From the NCBI RefSeq assembly GCF_014203645.1, contig NZ_JACHJL010000002.1, forward strand, positions 62,001-126,000: 64,000 bases of DNA, given 5' to 3'. Below are positions 47,069-56,475 of the stretch, piece by piece. Below the pieces are notes generated by a model, which was not told the DNA's origin, did not search any database, and saw only the letters and a list, made by a program, of their open reading frames with translations. The translations under genes and the position numbers were made by a program. Position 1 is the stretch's first letter. Each line of letters opens with the position of its first letter. Source of the DNA: Streptomyces zagrosensis. Lineage in GTDB: Bacteria; Actinomycetota; Actinomycetes; Streptomycetales; Streptomycetaceae.

Positions 47069-47980
47069 ATGACGACGGCAATCACCGTGTCCGACCTCCA
47101 CAAGTCCTTTGGCCGGACCCACGCACTGGACGGCCTCAACCTCGAAGTCGAGACGGGCGAAGTTCATGGCTTCCTCGGCCCCAACGGCGCGGGGAAATCC
47201 ACCACCATCCGTGTGCTGCTCGGGCTGCTTCGGGCCACCAGCGGTTCCGTTCAACTCCTGGGCAAGGACCCGTGGCACGACGCGGTTGACCTGCACAAAC
47301 GCCTAGCGTACGTCCCCGGTGACGTCACCCTGTGGCGGAACCTGAGCGGCGGCGAGGTCATCGACCTGTACGGGCGGCTGCGCGGCGGCCTGGACAAGAC
47401 CCGGCGCGCCCAGCTTCTGGAGCGGTTCGACCTGGACCCGACCAAGAAGGGCCGCGCGTACTCCAAGGGCAACCGGCAAAAAGTCGCGCTCGTCGCGGCG
47501 TTCGCATCGGATGTCGAGCTGCTGATCTTCGACGAGCCGACCTCCGGCCTTGACCCCCTCATGGAAGAGGTTTTCCGCGAGTGCGTCTCCGAGGAGCGGC
47601 AGCGCGGCCGGACCGTGCTGTTGTCGAGCCACATCCTCAGCGAGGTTGAGGCGCTCTGCGAGCGGGTCAGCATCATCCGCAAGGGCCAAACCGTCGAGAC
47701 CGGGTCACTCACCGCACTGCGCCACCTGACCCGTACGTCGGTGACGGCCGAGCTGGACCGCGCGCCGAACGGCCTGACCACGCTCCCCGGCGTGCACAAC
47801 GTGGACGTCCATGGGCTACGAGTCAAGCTCCAGGTCGATACGGACAAGCTGAGCGGCGTGCTCAAGCAGCTCAGCGAGGCGGGCGTGCGCAGCCTCACCT
47901 CCACGCCCCCCACCCTTGAGGAACTGTTCCTCCGCCACTACCAGGACGACTCAGCTCGGGAAGAGGCGATCGCACGATGA
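47069..47980 (+). CDS. ABC transporter ATP-binding protein
   Basis: This 303-residue ATPase of a multidrug/antibiotic-type exporter has Walker [10 protein letters not shown] (38-46), a non-standard signature YSKGNRQKV at about 136, Walker [14 protein letters not shown] and H-loop LLSSHIL. The signature SKGNRQK in place of LSGGQ is characteristic of this actinobacterial exporter subfamily. ATG 47069 has a GAAGAG-like site. Its stop overlaps the permease start by 4 bases. It is divergent from the GbsR-like repressor. Confidence 0.94.
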   Translation: MTTAITVSDLHKSFGRTHALDGLNLEVETGEVHGFLGPNGAGKSTTIRVLLGLLRATSGSVQLLGKDPWHDAVDLHKRLAYVPGDVTLWRNLSGGEVIDLYGRLRGGLDKTRRAQLLERFDLDPTKKGRAYSKGNRQKVALVAAFASDVELLIFDEPTSGLDPLMEEVFRECVSEERQRGRTVLLSSHILSEVEALCERVSIIRKGQTVETGSLTALRHLTRTSVTAELDRAPNGLTTLPGVHNVDVHGLRVKLQVDTDKLSGVLKQLSEAGVRSLTSTPPTLEELFLRHYQDDSAREEAIAR

Positions 47981-49629
47981 CCGCCGTAGCCGACGCGCGG
48001 ATCGCGGCCCCGCCCAAGGGGTCGTCCCGTGACCTGGCAGGCACCGGCACACTGCTGAAGCTCGCGCTGCGCCGCGACCGGGTCATGATGCCGATCTGGG
48101 TGCTGTGCCTTGGCCTGAGCGCGAGCAGCACCGTCAGCCGTCTCGACAGCTCGTACGACACGGCTGCCAAGCGCGCCGACCTGGCCGCCGACATGAACGG
48201 CAACGGCTCCACGCGAGCGCTGTTCGGTGCGGCCTTCGATGACTCGCTCGGCGCCCTGACGGTGTGGCGCGTGGGGGCCTTCCTCTGCGTCTTCGCCGCC
48301 ATCATGAGCCTGCTCATCGTCATACGGCACACCCGCGAGGAGGAGGAGACCGGCCGGCAGGAGGCGCTGTCGTCCGGGATGGTCGGCCGCCGGGCCGGGC
48401 TCACCTCCGCGCTGATCACCGTGGGCATCGCCAACGGCGCCATCGCACTCCTCATCGCGGCCAGCCTGGCGGGCCAGGGCGGTCGTGGCGCGCTCGCGCT
48501 GGGGCTCGCTGTCGGCCTCAGCGGCATGGTGTTCGGTGCGATCGCCGCCGTCGCCGCGCAGGTCACCGAGAACGCACGGGTGGCCAGGGGCCTGGCGTCG
48601 GCCGCCGTGGGCGTGGCGTTCGTCCTGCGGATGGGCGGCGACGCGGCCAAGGACGCGTCGGACGGCTCCAGCCACATCCTGGTCTGGCTCTCGCCGCTGG
48701 GCTGGGCGGAGAACGCCCGGCCGTTCGCGGACGAGCGCTGGTGGGCCCTGCTGCTCCTCGTCGCCTTGACCGCGGTCGCCATCGGTGTGGCGTACGCCCT
48801 CGCGGGCCGTCGCGACGTTGGCGCCAGCTTCTTCGCCTCCCGGCCAGGGCCGCCCGCCGGGGGCCCTGGCCTGGGCAGCGTCTACGGGTTGGCCTGGCGG
48901 CTACAGCGCGGCACGCTGCTGGCCTGGGCTGCTGGCCTCGCCTTTGCGGGTGCGGTGTTCGGCGGCATCGCGGACGGCGCCGAGGACTTCCTCGGCGACA
49001 GCGACAGCACGCGGGACACCTTTATCCGGATGGGCGGTCAGGAGGGCCTGACCGACGCGTTCCTCGCCTCGATGGTCGGCATCCTGGGCCTGGTCGTCAC
49101 CATCCACACCGCCAGCGCCGTCCTGCGGTTGCGCAGCGAGGAGACCGACCAGCGCGCGGAACCGCTGCTCGCCAACGCGGTCAGCCGAGTGCACTGGGCG
49201 GCCAGCCATCTTGCCGTCGCCTTCCTCGGCCCGATCGTCATTCTCGCGGCCGGCGGCCTAGCGCTCGGCGTCGCCTACGGGGCAGCCTCCGGTGACCTGG
49301 GTGGCGAACTCCCGCGCGTGCTGGGCGCCACGCTGCTCCAGGCCCCGGCGGTTTGGGTGATCACCAGCATCGCGGTGTTCCTGTTCGGCGTGCTACCCAA
49401 GTTCACGGCGGCCACCTGGGGCGTCGTCGGCTTCGTGGTGGCCATCGGTTGGTTGGGCCCGGCGATGGACCTGTCCCAGTCGGTGATGAACCTGTCGCCC
49501 TTCGGCCACCTGCCGAAGGTGCCCGGCGGCGACATCACCGCCGCCCCGTTCCTTTGGATGCTGCTCCTGACCGCCGCCCTCCTGGCGGCGGGCCTGGCCG
49601 GGCTGCGGCGACGTGACATGAGCAACTAG
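47977..49629 (+). CDS. ABC exporter permease (two repeated halves)
   Basis: This 550-residue membrane protein has about twelve hydrophobic segments in two similar halves. Each half starts with a short basic [10 protein letters not shown] or [10 protein letters not shown] helix, as in tetronasin-type exporters. The segment [20 protein letters not shown] in half 1 matches [21 protein letters not shown] in half 2, an internal duplication. It overlaps the ATPase gene. A strong terminator follows at 49806-49854. Confidence 0.92.
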   Translation: MTAVADARIAAPPKGSSRDLAGTGTLLKLALRRDRVMMPIWVLCLGLSASSTVSRLDSSYDTAAKRADLAADMNGNGSTRALFGAAFDDSLGALTVWRVGAFLCVFAAIMSLLIVIRHTREEEETGRQEALSSGMVGRRAGLTSALITVGIANGAIALLIAASLAGQGGRGALALGLAVGLSGMVFGAIAAVAAQVTENARVARGLASAAVGVAFVLRMGGDAAKDASDGSSHILVWLSPLGWAENARPFADERWWALLLLVALTAVAIGVAYALAGRRDVGASFFASRPGPPAGGPGLGSVYGLAWRLQRGTLLAWAAGLAFAGAVFGGIADGAEDFLGDSDSTRDTFIRMGGQEGLTDAFLASMVGILGLVVTIHTASAVLRLRSEETDQRAEPLLANAVSRVHWAASHLAVAFLGPIVILAAGGLALGVAYGAASGDLGGELPRVLGATLLQAPAVWVITSIAVFLFGVLPKFTAATWGVVGFVVAIGWLGPAMDLSQSVMNLSPFGHLPKVPGGDITAAPFLWMLLLTAALLAAGLAGLRRRDMSN

Positions 49630-49805
49630 CAACCGCCACAAGCCCGCACCTAGGGCGAGCCGTTGGCGAAACGTACGGTGGCCGACCACCCCGACCACCC
49701 CGACCACCACCGGCCACCACCACCGACCAACTGGGCCTCCGGGCCCCCTGGCAGCGCGTCCGGGTGACGACGTGGGCGCGTGAGCACCTGCCAGGTCCGC
49801 AAGAT

Positions 49806-49854
49806 GTGCGGCGTCGGACTCCGTTCACCCCCGTAACGGAGTCCGGCGCCGCAC
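49806..49854. terminator. Terminator after the ABC permease
   Basis: A 20-bp stem with one mismatch (49806-49825 with 49835-49854) between convergent transcription units. Confidence 0.85.
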
Positions 49855-49933
49855 TTCATATTGCGTGCCCCGCGGTTCGCCGTAGCGCCCCGCGCTGCCC
49901 GTGTCTGACCGAGTGATCGGCAGCGCCTAGCTC

Positions 49934-49953
49934 TATCCACAGCCTGTGGATAA
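49934..49953. promoter_or_regulatory. Paired DnaA-box-like palindrome
   Basis: TATCCACAG-C-CTGTGGATA is a perfect inverted repeat. The right half includes TGTGGATAA, the reverse complement of the consensus box TTATCCACA; the left half is one base off. Streptomyces DnaA prefers TTGTCCACA, so binding is plausible but unproven. Confidence 0.45.
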
Positions 49954-50032
49954 CCCGTCCACCTTGATCATCGAGGCCACCACTGCCCGCAGCGTCCCCA
50001 AAGCCACTCCGCCGTCCAGGGCGGTACGGGGC

Positions 50033-51187
50033 TCAGCCGAGGCGGGTGATCTCCGCTAGGACGGTGTGGGTCGCGGGCGTGGCTGGGTCGATGAGGGGGA
50101 AGTGGCCGACGCCCTCCATGGTGATGAGGCGCACCGATTGGCCGACGGCGCCGGCCGCTGTCACGAACGCCTCTGCCACCGCGCGCGGCACATCGATGTC
50201 CGCGCTGCCCTGCACGACGGTGGTGGCGATGCCGGTTGGTAGCAGGACGGCCGGGTCGGTACACGACAGCCGGTGGGCCAAGAGCGTGGCGGCGGCGTCC
50301 GACGTGGCGGTCATGGGTGCGGCCGTGGGGGCGGCGGGCTCGTCGGAGGCGTGTGAGGTGAGCAGCTCGGTAACGGCGTCGGAGCATACGTCCAGGGCGC
50401 GGGCCGTGGTGAAGTCCGCGACGGGTGCGAGGGCGACCACGCCGCGCAGGGTGGGCGGCGCGGGCAACCGCCACCGGGAACCGACCGGCAACCGGTGCCG
50501 CGCCGCCGCCCACAGCGCGGCGTGCCCACCGGCCGAGTGCCCCACCAGTATCGGTCGGTCCGCATCGATCGAGGCCCACTGCGCTGCCGCGTGCGGGCCC
50601 CTGCTCGGGCCGGTGGCGAGGCTGCGTACCAGCGTGGGCAGGGCGTCGAGGGCTGCCGCGATGTCGTCGAAGGTCGCTGGCCAGCGGCCCGCCCGCGACC
50701 GCCCCGCCTCGTGCGCAGAACCCGGCTGGGCAGACCCCGGCTGGGCAGACAACGGCTGGGCAGACAACGGTGGTCGGGCAGCCGCGGCCGGGCCGCGTCG
50801 GTACTCGACCGACGCGACCGCGAGGCCGTGACCCGCGAGGTATGCGGCGAGCGGGGAGAGATGGCGCCGGTCGTGCAAGGCGCGCCAGGCGCCACCGTGG
50901 AACAGCACCACCAACGGCACAGCCCGCGACGCCACCGGCGGCACGACCGGCGGCACCCGCGGGGCGGGCGCTCGATCGGTGTGGTCTGTGCCGATGTGAG
51001 GCGCAGCCGTTGGCGCGATGACGCTCGCGGTGGGAGGCCCGTGCGGTGCGGGGCCGCCCCGGGGCAGGAAGAAGTCCACCACCTGGTCCGGGTGTGGCCC
51101 GTAGGCCGCCGTGGCGTCCGGGGGGACATCGGCGTGGCCGAATGCCGAGGCCTCCTCCCGTTCCGCGCGCGTCATCGCGGGGGTCAT
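50033..51187 (-). CDS. Alpha/beta hydrolase, probable N-formylkynurenine formamidase
   Basis: This 384-residue hydrolase has the oxyanion motif HGGAW, nucleophile elbow GHSAGGH and a catalytic His in GVGHFPL. From its position after the dioxygenase and kynureninase genes it should turn N-formylkynurenine into kynurenine. ATG 51187 overlaps the kynureninase stop (ATGA). An Ala/Ser/Gln repeat (SAQPLSAQPGSAQPGSA) is inserted before the core, an oddity shared with other genes of this genome. The open frame to 51787 is not coding. Confidence 0.85.
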   Translation of the reverse strand: MTPAMTRAEREEASAFGHADVPPDATAAYGPHPDQVVDFFLPRGGPAPHGPPTASVIAPTAAPHIGTDHTDRAPAPRVPPVVPPVASRAVPLVVLFHGGAWRALHDRRHLSPLAAYLAGHGLAVASVEYRRGPAAAARPPLSAQPLSAQPGSAQPGSAHEAGRSRAGRWPATFDDIAAALDALPTLVRSLATGPSRGPHAAAQWASIDADRPILVGHSAGGHAALWAAARHRLPVGSRWRLPAPPTLRGVVALAPVADFTTARALDVCSDAVTELLTSHASDEPAAPTAAPMTATSDAAATLLAHRLSCTDPAVLLPTGIATTVVQGSADIDVPRAVAEAFVTAAGAVGQSVRLITMEGVGHFPLIDPATPATHTVLAEITRLG

Positions 51188-52659
51188 GACGGGTCGAGTA
51201 CCTCCCTCAGCGTCCAGGCGGCGCGCTCCGCGTCGGCGAAGCTCGTATACAGCGGCGTAAACCCGAACCGCAGCGCGTCCGGGCGGCGGAAGTCGATGAC
51301 CACGCCGCGCCGCAGCAGCCGCTCCGTCACCTGCTCGGCGTCCGCGCACCGCAGCGCGACCTGGCTGCCGCGCGAGGCGTGCGGCTGGGGCGTCAGCGAC
51401 TCGACAGCACCGGCCGGTACGTAGGTGGCGACGCAGGCCAAAAAGAAGTCCGTCAGGGCCAGGCTTTTGGCCCGTACGGACTCGATGCTGACGCCGTCCC
51501 ACACATCGAGCGCGCTCTCCAGCGCCAGCATGGACAGGATGTCCGGCGTGCCGACGCGACCGCGGACCGCACCATCGGCCGGTGCGTAAGCGGAGGCCAT
51601 GGCGAAGGGCTCGGCATGCGAGTTCCAGCCGGGCAACGGGGAGTCGAAGCGCGGCTGGTGCCGGGCGGCGACGTACAGGTAGGCCGGTGAACCTGGCCCG
51701 CCGTTGAGGTACTTGTACGTACAGCCCACGGCCAGATCGACGCCGTGCCCGTCCAGGCCGACCGGCAGCGCGCCCGCGCTGTGGCACAGGTCCCAGACGG
51801 CCAACGCCCCGGCGGCGTGCAAGGCGGCGGTGGTGCCGGGCAGGTCGTAGCGCCGGCCGGTGCGGTAGTCCACGTGATTGACGAGCGCGAGTGCGGTACG
51901 GGGGCCGACCGCGGCCGGGATCTCGTCAGCGGGCACCACGCGCAGCGTGCACCCGGTCATCCGGGCGGCGGACTCCGCGATATAGCCGTCCGTGGGGAAC
52001 GTGCCCTCGTCCACGAGGATTTCATCCCGCTCGACACCGCCACCGGCACTCGTGCCCGTACCCGTGCCTGCACCCGTGCCTGTACGAGCGGCGATGCCAC
52101 TGGCACCGCCACCGGCAGCCGGCGCGCCGGGTGCGTCGCCGGTTCGTGCCAGCCGTACGCCCGCGACCACCGCCTTAAAGACGTTGACGCTGGTCGAGTC
52201 GCCGACGACGACCTGTCCCGCGGCGGCGCCGAGCAGGCTGCCCAGCCGGTCGCCGATGCGCTCCGGCGCCGTCCACCACTGGTTTTCCGACCAGGAGCGG
52301 ATGCGGTCGCGGCCCCACTCGCCCTCGATGACCTCGGTCATCCGCCCTGCCACGGCACGCGGTAGCGCACCGAGCGAGTTGCCGTCGAGGTAGACGGTGC
52401 CGTTCGGATCGTCGGAGGCGTCCACGACGAAGCGTTCGCGGGCCGGTGCCAGCGGGTCCTCACGGTCGCGGCGGGCAGCCTCGGCCACGAGCTCCGCCCG
52501 GGAGACCGGAGCGTTTGCCTCCGCCTCCACGGCCTTGCACCCGACCTGTTCCAGCACCGAGGCGTCCGCTGCTGGGCGCGCGTTCGGCGCCCGGGTGGCG
52601 TCCGCAACAGCCACCGCGTGAGCCTCCGTATGGGTGCGCTCAGACATCCGCTCAGACAT
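51184..52659 (-). CDS. kynU: Kynureninase
   Basis: This PLP enzyme cleaves kynurenine to anthranilate and alanine. It has 491 residues. Seen are YLDGNSLGALP, the phosphate-binding VVVGDSTSVNVFK, VWDLCHSAGALPV and the Schiff-base lysine in GCTYKYLNGGPGSPAYLYV. A Gly/Thr-rich run of about 35 residues (GTGAGTGTGTSAGGG) interrupts the N-terminal half and is absent from usual kynureninases. ATG 52659 overlaps the dioxygenase stop by 8 bases. A duplicated ATGTCTGAGCG gives a second possible start 12 bases later. Confidence 0.94.
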   Translation of the reverse strand: MSERMSERTHTEAHAVAVADATRAPNARPAADASVLEQVGCKAVEAEANAPVSRAELVAEAARRDREDPLAPARERFVVDASDDPNGTVYLDGNSLGALPRAVAGRMTEVIEGEWGRDRIRSWSENQWWTAPERIGDRLGSLLGAAAGQVVVGDSTSVNVFKAVVAGVRLARTGDAPGAPAAGGGASGIAARTGTGAGTGTGTSAGGGVERDEILVDEGTFPTDGYIAESAARMTGCTLRVVPADEIPAAVGPRTALALVNHVDYRTGRRYDLPGTTAALHAAGALAVWDLCHSAGALPVGLDGHGVDLAVGCTYKYLNGGPGSPAYLYVAARHQPRFDSPLPGWNSHAEPFAMASAYAPADGAVRGRVGTPDILSMLALESALDVWDGVSIESVRAKSLALTDFFLACVATYVPAGAVESLTPQPHASRGSQVALRCADAEQVTERLLRRGVVIDFRRPDALRFGFTPLYTSFADAERAAWTLREVLDPS

Positions 52660-53635
52660 AGCTACGCGCCGTCCACAGCTCGGGGAACACCTGCTTGCCC
52701 GCGCGCTTCTCCAGCCACGCGACACCGGCCGAACCGCCCGTCCCCGTCTTCGCGCCCATGGCACGACGCGTGGCCACCAGATGGTCATTGCGCCAGCGCC
52801 ACACCAGCTCGGCGACCTCGGTCAGTGCCTCGCCGAAGGCCACCAGACTGCCGCTCGGGCCACCGACAGCGGCGGCCGTTGCCACCGCACGCGCGGCTTC
52901 CTTGGCTCGCGCAGCGTCCTGACCGCCCGCAGCATCCTGACCCTCGGACCCCTGCGCCGCACCGGCACCCGTAGTGCCTGTAGTGCCTGTAGTGCCTGAG
53001 TAGATCTGCTCCCAGACCCGTTCGACGGCCTGGTGCGGTGTGTACTGCTGCGTCACGTCCCGGCTCAACACCTCGTCGGGGATGCTGAAGCCGCGTCGGG
53101 CCAGGTAGTGCAACGCCTCGTCATACAGGCTGGGCTCACCCAACGCCTTCTCCAACTCGGCGTGTTCACGCGGCGCACCGCGGTACGGGACGAGCATCGA
53201 CGCCGACTTGTCGCCGAGCAGGAACTCCAACTTGCGGTACATCGCGGACTGGAACCCGGATGCCTCGCCGAGCGCGGCGCGGTACGCGTTGAACTGGCCC
53301 GGCGTCATATGGGCGAGCGGCTTCCAGGACGCGTTGAGGGATTCCAGTTCGTAGGTGGATCGCTTCAGTGCGGCCAGCGCGGCCGGCAAATCGTCCTCGC
53401 GCAGCGCGTCGGCCGCGGTCTGCCACTCATAGGTGATGACCGTGAACCACAGCTCCATCACCTGCGTGGTGACCAGGAAGGCCATCTCGCCCGGGTCATC
53501 GGAGAGCGGGTGCTGGAGGTGGGTGAGCACGGACGCCTGTACGTAGTCGTCGTACGGCGTGCTGCCCTGGAAGTCGAGATTCGGGGTCTCGGGCTCGGCC
53601 TCGACCTTGCCGGGGTGTCCAGCGTACTGGGACAT
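52652..53635 (-). CDS. kynA: Tryptophan 2,3-dioxygenase
   Basis: This heme enzyme opens the indole ring of tryptophan, the first step of the kynurenine route. It has 327 residues. NLDFQGSTPYDDYVQA, FLVTTQVMELWFTVI and RNDHLVATRRAMGAKTGTGGSAGVAWL (proximal heme His in NDHLVA) are family signatures. An Ala/Gly/Thr repeat insert (TTGTTGTTGAGAAQG and beyond) sits before the last helix pair. ATG 53635 has GAGGAGA upstream. It leads a three-gene operon with kynureninase and the formamidase. Confidence 0.95.
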   Translation of the reverse strand: MSQYAGHPGKVEAEPETPNLDFQGSTPYDDYVQASVLTHLQHPLSDDPGEMAFLVTTQVMELWFTVITYEWQTAADALREDDLPAALAALKRSTYELESLNASWKPLAHMTPGQFNAYRAALGEASGFQSAMYRKLEFLLGDKSASMLVPYRGAPREHAELEKALGEPSLYDEALHYLARRGFSIPDEVLSRDVTQQYTPHQAVERVWEQIYSGTTGTTGTTGAGAAQGSEGQDAAGGQDAARAKEAARAVATAAAVGGPSGSLVAFGEALTEVAELVWRWRNDHLVATRRAMGAKTGTGGSAGVAWLEKRAGKQVFPELWTARSYV

Positions 53636-53774
53636 GGCTGTCTCCTCAGTGCTGCTTCCGGGTAGCGGTCCGCTCCTTCCTGTTTGGCAACGGAGCCCCG
53701 GTCCCCTCTCGAACCCACGATGCCTGATCGATGGGTCCTGCGCGCATCATGCGCGGTTCTTGGCGCAAACGGCA

Positions 53775-53812
53775 AGGGCCTGCCTAGCCGCTATGCGCGA
53801 CAGGCAGGCCCT
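53775..53812 (-). terminator. Terminator of the DUF3151 gene, upstream of the kynurenine operon
   Basis: A perfect 11-bp stem AGGGCCTGCCT/AGGCAGGCCCT lies about 115 bases after the DUF3151 stop and 140 bases before the dioxygenase start. A role as a leader attenuator cannot be excluded. Confidence 0.7.
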
Positions 53813-53927
53813 GAAATCGGTCACCCACAGCGGGTGAACGCCTATGAATTACTCCGCATACGTCCGAAATGCCTGCGGGATATCGTTAGGACCCGCGCGG
53901 CGCACCCGCCGGCAATCGGCGCAACGC

Positions 53928-54341
53928 TCAGGTGAGCGTTGCCGCCGCGGTCGGCGAGGACTCCCGGAGGAAGGTCGCGCAGCGCTCGTATTCCTCCTCC
54001 TCACCGATGGACTGCGCGGCACGCGCGAGCGCGTGCAGGGCACGCAGGAAGCCGCGGTTCGGCTCGTGCTCGAAGGGCACCGGGCCATGGCCCTTCCAGC
54101 CGCTGCGGCGCAGCGCGTCCAACCCTCGGTGGTAGCCGGTACGGGCGTACGCGTACGACTCGACGACGCGTCCCGCCTCGAACGCCTCGTCGGCGAGCTG
54201 CGCCCAGGCGAGCGAGGAAACGGGGTACTTCGCGGCGACCTCGGACGGCGCGGCACCGCTGGCAAGCAGCTCACGCGGCTCGGGGTCGTCGGGCAGATGA
54301 GTCGGGGGAGGTCCCCCGAGCAGGTTCTCATTGATGGCCAT
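53928..54341 (-). CDS. DUF3151 family protein
   Basis: This 137-residue soluble helical protein matches the DUF3151 pattern: MAINENLLGGPPPTHLPDDP, WAQLADEAFEAGRVVESYAYARTGYHRGLDALRRSGWKG (continuing), and GFLRALHALARAAQSIGE. ATG 54341 is the family start, although its ribosome binding site is weak. In Streptomyces it regularly lies between the kynurenine and fba genes. Function is unknown. Confidence 0.88.
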   Translation of the reverse strand: MAINENLLGGPPPTHLPDDPEPRELLASGAAPSEVAAKYPVSSLAWAQLADEAFEAGRVVESYAYARTGYHRGLDALRRSGWKGHGPVPFEHEPNRGFLRALHALARAAQSIGEEEEYERCATFLRESSPTAAATLT

Positions 54342-54407
54342 GAGTTCCAGTTTGCCGGACCGCTCGCCCCGAGCGCGCCCCGCGGAGGGTGGCTTCATAT
54401 GGCCGAT

Positions 54408-54444
54408 TTTTTACGCGGAGGGGTATGCGAGTTTTTACGCGGAG
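54408..54444. repeat. Direct repeat TTTTTACGCGGAG, two copies
   Basis: Identical 13-mers at 54408-54420 and 54432-54444, 24 bases apart centre to centre, lie upstream of the DUF3151 gene and just past the MFS gene stop. The spacing of about two helical turns suggests a regulator site. Confidence 0.6.
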
Positions 54445-54479
54445 GTTTGCCTCGTTCTGTACCGTGCGGTCGGCTTCTC

Positions 54480-56210
54480 CTAATCGCGTTCCCGGGGCGG
54501 CTCTCCCGCGTCAGCTGACGTCTGTCCCCGGTCGGATGGCGGCTCACCTCTGTCAGTTCGCGGTTCACCTCGGTCGGCTGTGGGCCCGCCTCGGTCGAGT
54601 GGCGGCTCTCCCGAGTCGAGCGGGGGTGCCGCCACGCCACAGTGGTGGGCGCACTCCGGATGGCAGGGCTCGGTGCCCGGCTCCGCCGCGCGGGCCAGCG
54701 TGTCCGTGCGGACCAGGCTCCACGCGAGCACGGACCCGAGCAGCAGCACTCCCGCGCACCAGGGCATCGCGCGGCGGAAGGTTTCCTCGAACTCAGCTGC
54801 CGAGCGGTACGCCTCTGGGCCCATGCCCGCGAGCAGCGGCAGCGCCGCCACCGCGATCAGGCCCGCTGCCCGGGCCGCCGCGTTGTTGATGCCGCTGGCC
54901 AGCCCGGCCCTGCCGACGTCCACCGAGGCCAGCACCGTTGCCGTGAGCGGCGCGACCAACGTCACCATGCCCGCCCCGAGCACCACGAGTGCGGGCAACA
55001 CATCGCGCCAATACACCGCGTCCGTACCGACCCGCATCATCAGCAGCATCCCCACCGCACACAACACTGGCCCAACGGTGAGGGGCAGGCGGGGGCCGGT
55101 GTGCTGGGCCAGTTCGCCCGATTTGGCCGAGAACAGCAGCATCAGCACCGTCGTCGGCAGCAGTGCCGTCCCCGCTTGGAGCGCCGAGTAGCCCACGACC
55201 ACCTGGAGTTGCACCACCGAGAGGAAGAAAAAGCCGCTGAAGGCCGCGTACACACACAACGTGACCGCGTTGATCGCCGAAAACTGACGGATCGCGAAGA
55301 GTTCCAGCGGGAGCATCGGCTCCGCACGCTGCGACTCCAGGTAGCAAAACGCCACCGCCAGCAGCAGCCCGCCCACGGCCGCCCCGATCACCAGCGGCGA
55401 TGCCCCCGCGTCGGGCGCGGCGATCAGCGCGTACGTCACGGCTCCGAGCGCGAGCGCGCCGAGCGCGGCCCCGGCCACATCGAATCCGCCGTGGGCGCGC
55501 GGGTCCTCCGACTCCGGCACATGCCGCAGCGCGATCGGTATGCACACGGCCGCCACCGGCACATTCAGCAAAAACACCCAGCGCCAGCCGGGCCCGTCCA
55601 CCAACCAGCCGCCGACGAACGGGCCGATCGCCGCCGCCACGCCGCCAAGGCCGGACCAGGCGCCGACCGCGCGGGCCCGGTGTTCCGGCCGGAACGCGGA
55701 CTGGATGAGGGCCAGCGAGCCCGGCGTGAGCAGCGCGCCGCCCACCCCCTGGAGGGCCCGCGCACCGATCAGCACCTCGGCGTTCGGCGCGAGCCCGCAC
55801 AGCAGCGAGGCCAGCGCGAACCAGGCCACGCCGATGACGAACACCCGCCGCCGCCCGTACCGGTCACCCAGCGCACCACCGAGGAGGATCAGCGCGGCGA
55901 GGGTGAGCATGTAGGCGTTGACGGTCCACTGCAACCCGCCCAGATCCGTGCCCAGGTCCTCACCGATGTGCGGCAGCGCCACATTGACGACGGTGCTGTC
56001 GAGCATGACGATGCCGGACCCGAGCACCGTCGTGAGCAGCACCCAACGCCCGGTGGGCGTGCCAAGGCGTACGCTCCCGGCCGCTTCCGTAGCCACGCGC
56101 TCGGGTGCGGACTCGGGCGCGGGCTCGGATTCAGGTGCGGGCGTGGGTGCCGGCTCATGCGCGGGCTCAGATGCGGATTCGTGCTCGCGCTCGGGTCGCG
56201 GGTCCGTCAT
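54480..56210 (-). CDS. MFS drug/proton antiporter, DHA2 (EmrB/QacA) family
   Basis: This 576-residue, 14-TM exporter contains motif A GDRYGRRRVF, motif C GSLALIQSAF-type GPFVGGWL, and the N-terminal LDSTVVNVALPHIGEDLG typical of DHA2 pumps. The N terminus is a Pro/Glu/Ala repeat tail and the C terminus an Asp-Arg-Gly repeat tail (DRGEPRTDRGEPPSDRG), both outside the family. ATG 56210 is used. No regulator is adjacent. Substrate is unknown. Confidence 0.92.
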   Translation of the reverse strand: MTDPRPEREHESASEPAHEPAPTPAPESEPAPESAPERVATEAAGSVRLGTPTGRWVLLTTVLGSGIVMLDSTVVNVALPHIGEDLGTDLGGLQWTVNAYMLTLAALILLGGALGDRYGRRRVFVIGVAWFALASLLCGLAPNAEVLIGARALQGVGGALLTPGSLALIQSAFRPEHRARAVGAWSGLGGVAAAIGPFVGGWLVDGPGWRWVFLLNVPVAAVCIPIALRHVPESEDPRAHGGFDVAGAALGALALGAVTYALIAAPDAGASPLVIGAAVGGLLLAVAFCYLESQRAEPMLPLELFAIRQFSAINAVTLCVYAAFSGFFFLSVVQLQVVVGYSALQAGTALLPTTVLMLLFSAKSGELAQHTGPRLPLTVGPVLCAVGMLLMMRVGTDAVYWRDVLPALVVLGAGMVTLVAPLTATVLASVDVGRAGLASGINNAAARAAGLIAVAALPLLAGMGPEAYRSAAEFEETFRRAMPWCAGVLLLGSVLAWSLVRTDTLARAAEPGTEPCHPECAHHCGVAAPPLDSGEPPLDRGGPTADRGEPRTDRGEPPSDRGQTSADAGEPPRERD

Positions 56211-56326
56211 GCCCTTGATCCTCCGTGCCGCCGCCCCGCCTGGCTACCCGAACCAGCGCCAAGCGGCAGCGGCGAGGCGCCCGGCCCACGCCACGCAAGG
56301 AAGTTGCGGCGCACGCCACACACGAA

Positions 56327-56364
56327 GGGCCCGGCACTTCCGTGTGAACGGACGTGCCGGACCC
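56327..56364 (-). terminator. Probable terminator downstream of fbaA
   Basis: GGG-C-CCGGCAC (56327-56337) pairs with GTGCCGG-A-CCC (56354-56364), with one internal mismatch. It lies between the aldolase and the MFS gene. Confidence 0.65.
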
Positions 56365-56475
56365 TCGATGACGCAGTCGCGCATCGGCCGTGCCCCCCGC
56401 TCTCAGCCCTCGCGGAAAGCGGGGCCGAGAGCCGGTGGCTGGCGGTCGGTGGCTGGCGGCTGGTGGTCGGCGTGC

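Larger units (their letters stand above)
49630..50032. other. Intergenic region with terminator and DnaA-box-like palindrome
   Basis: No gene is seen. It contains CCGACCACC short repeats (about 49681-49725), a 20-bp stem terminator, and a palindrome of two DnaA-box-like 9-mers. Confidence 0.6.
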
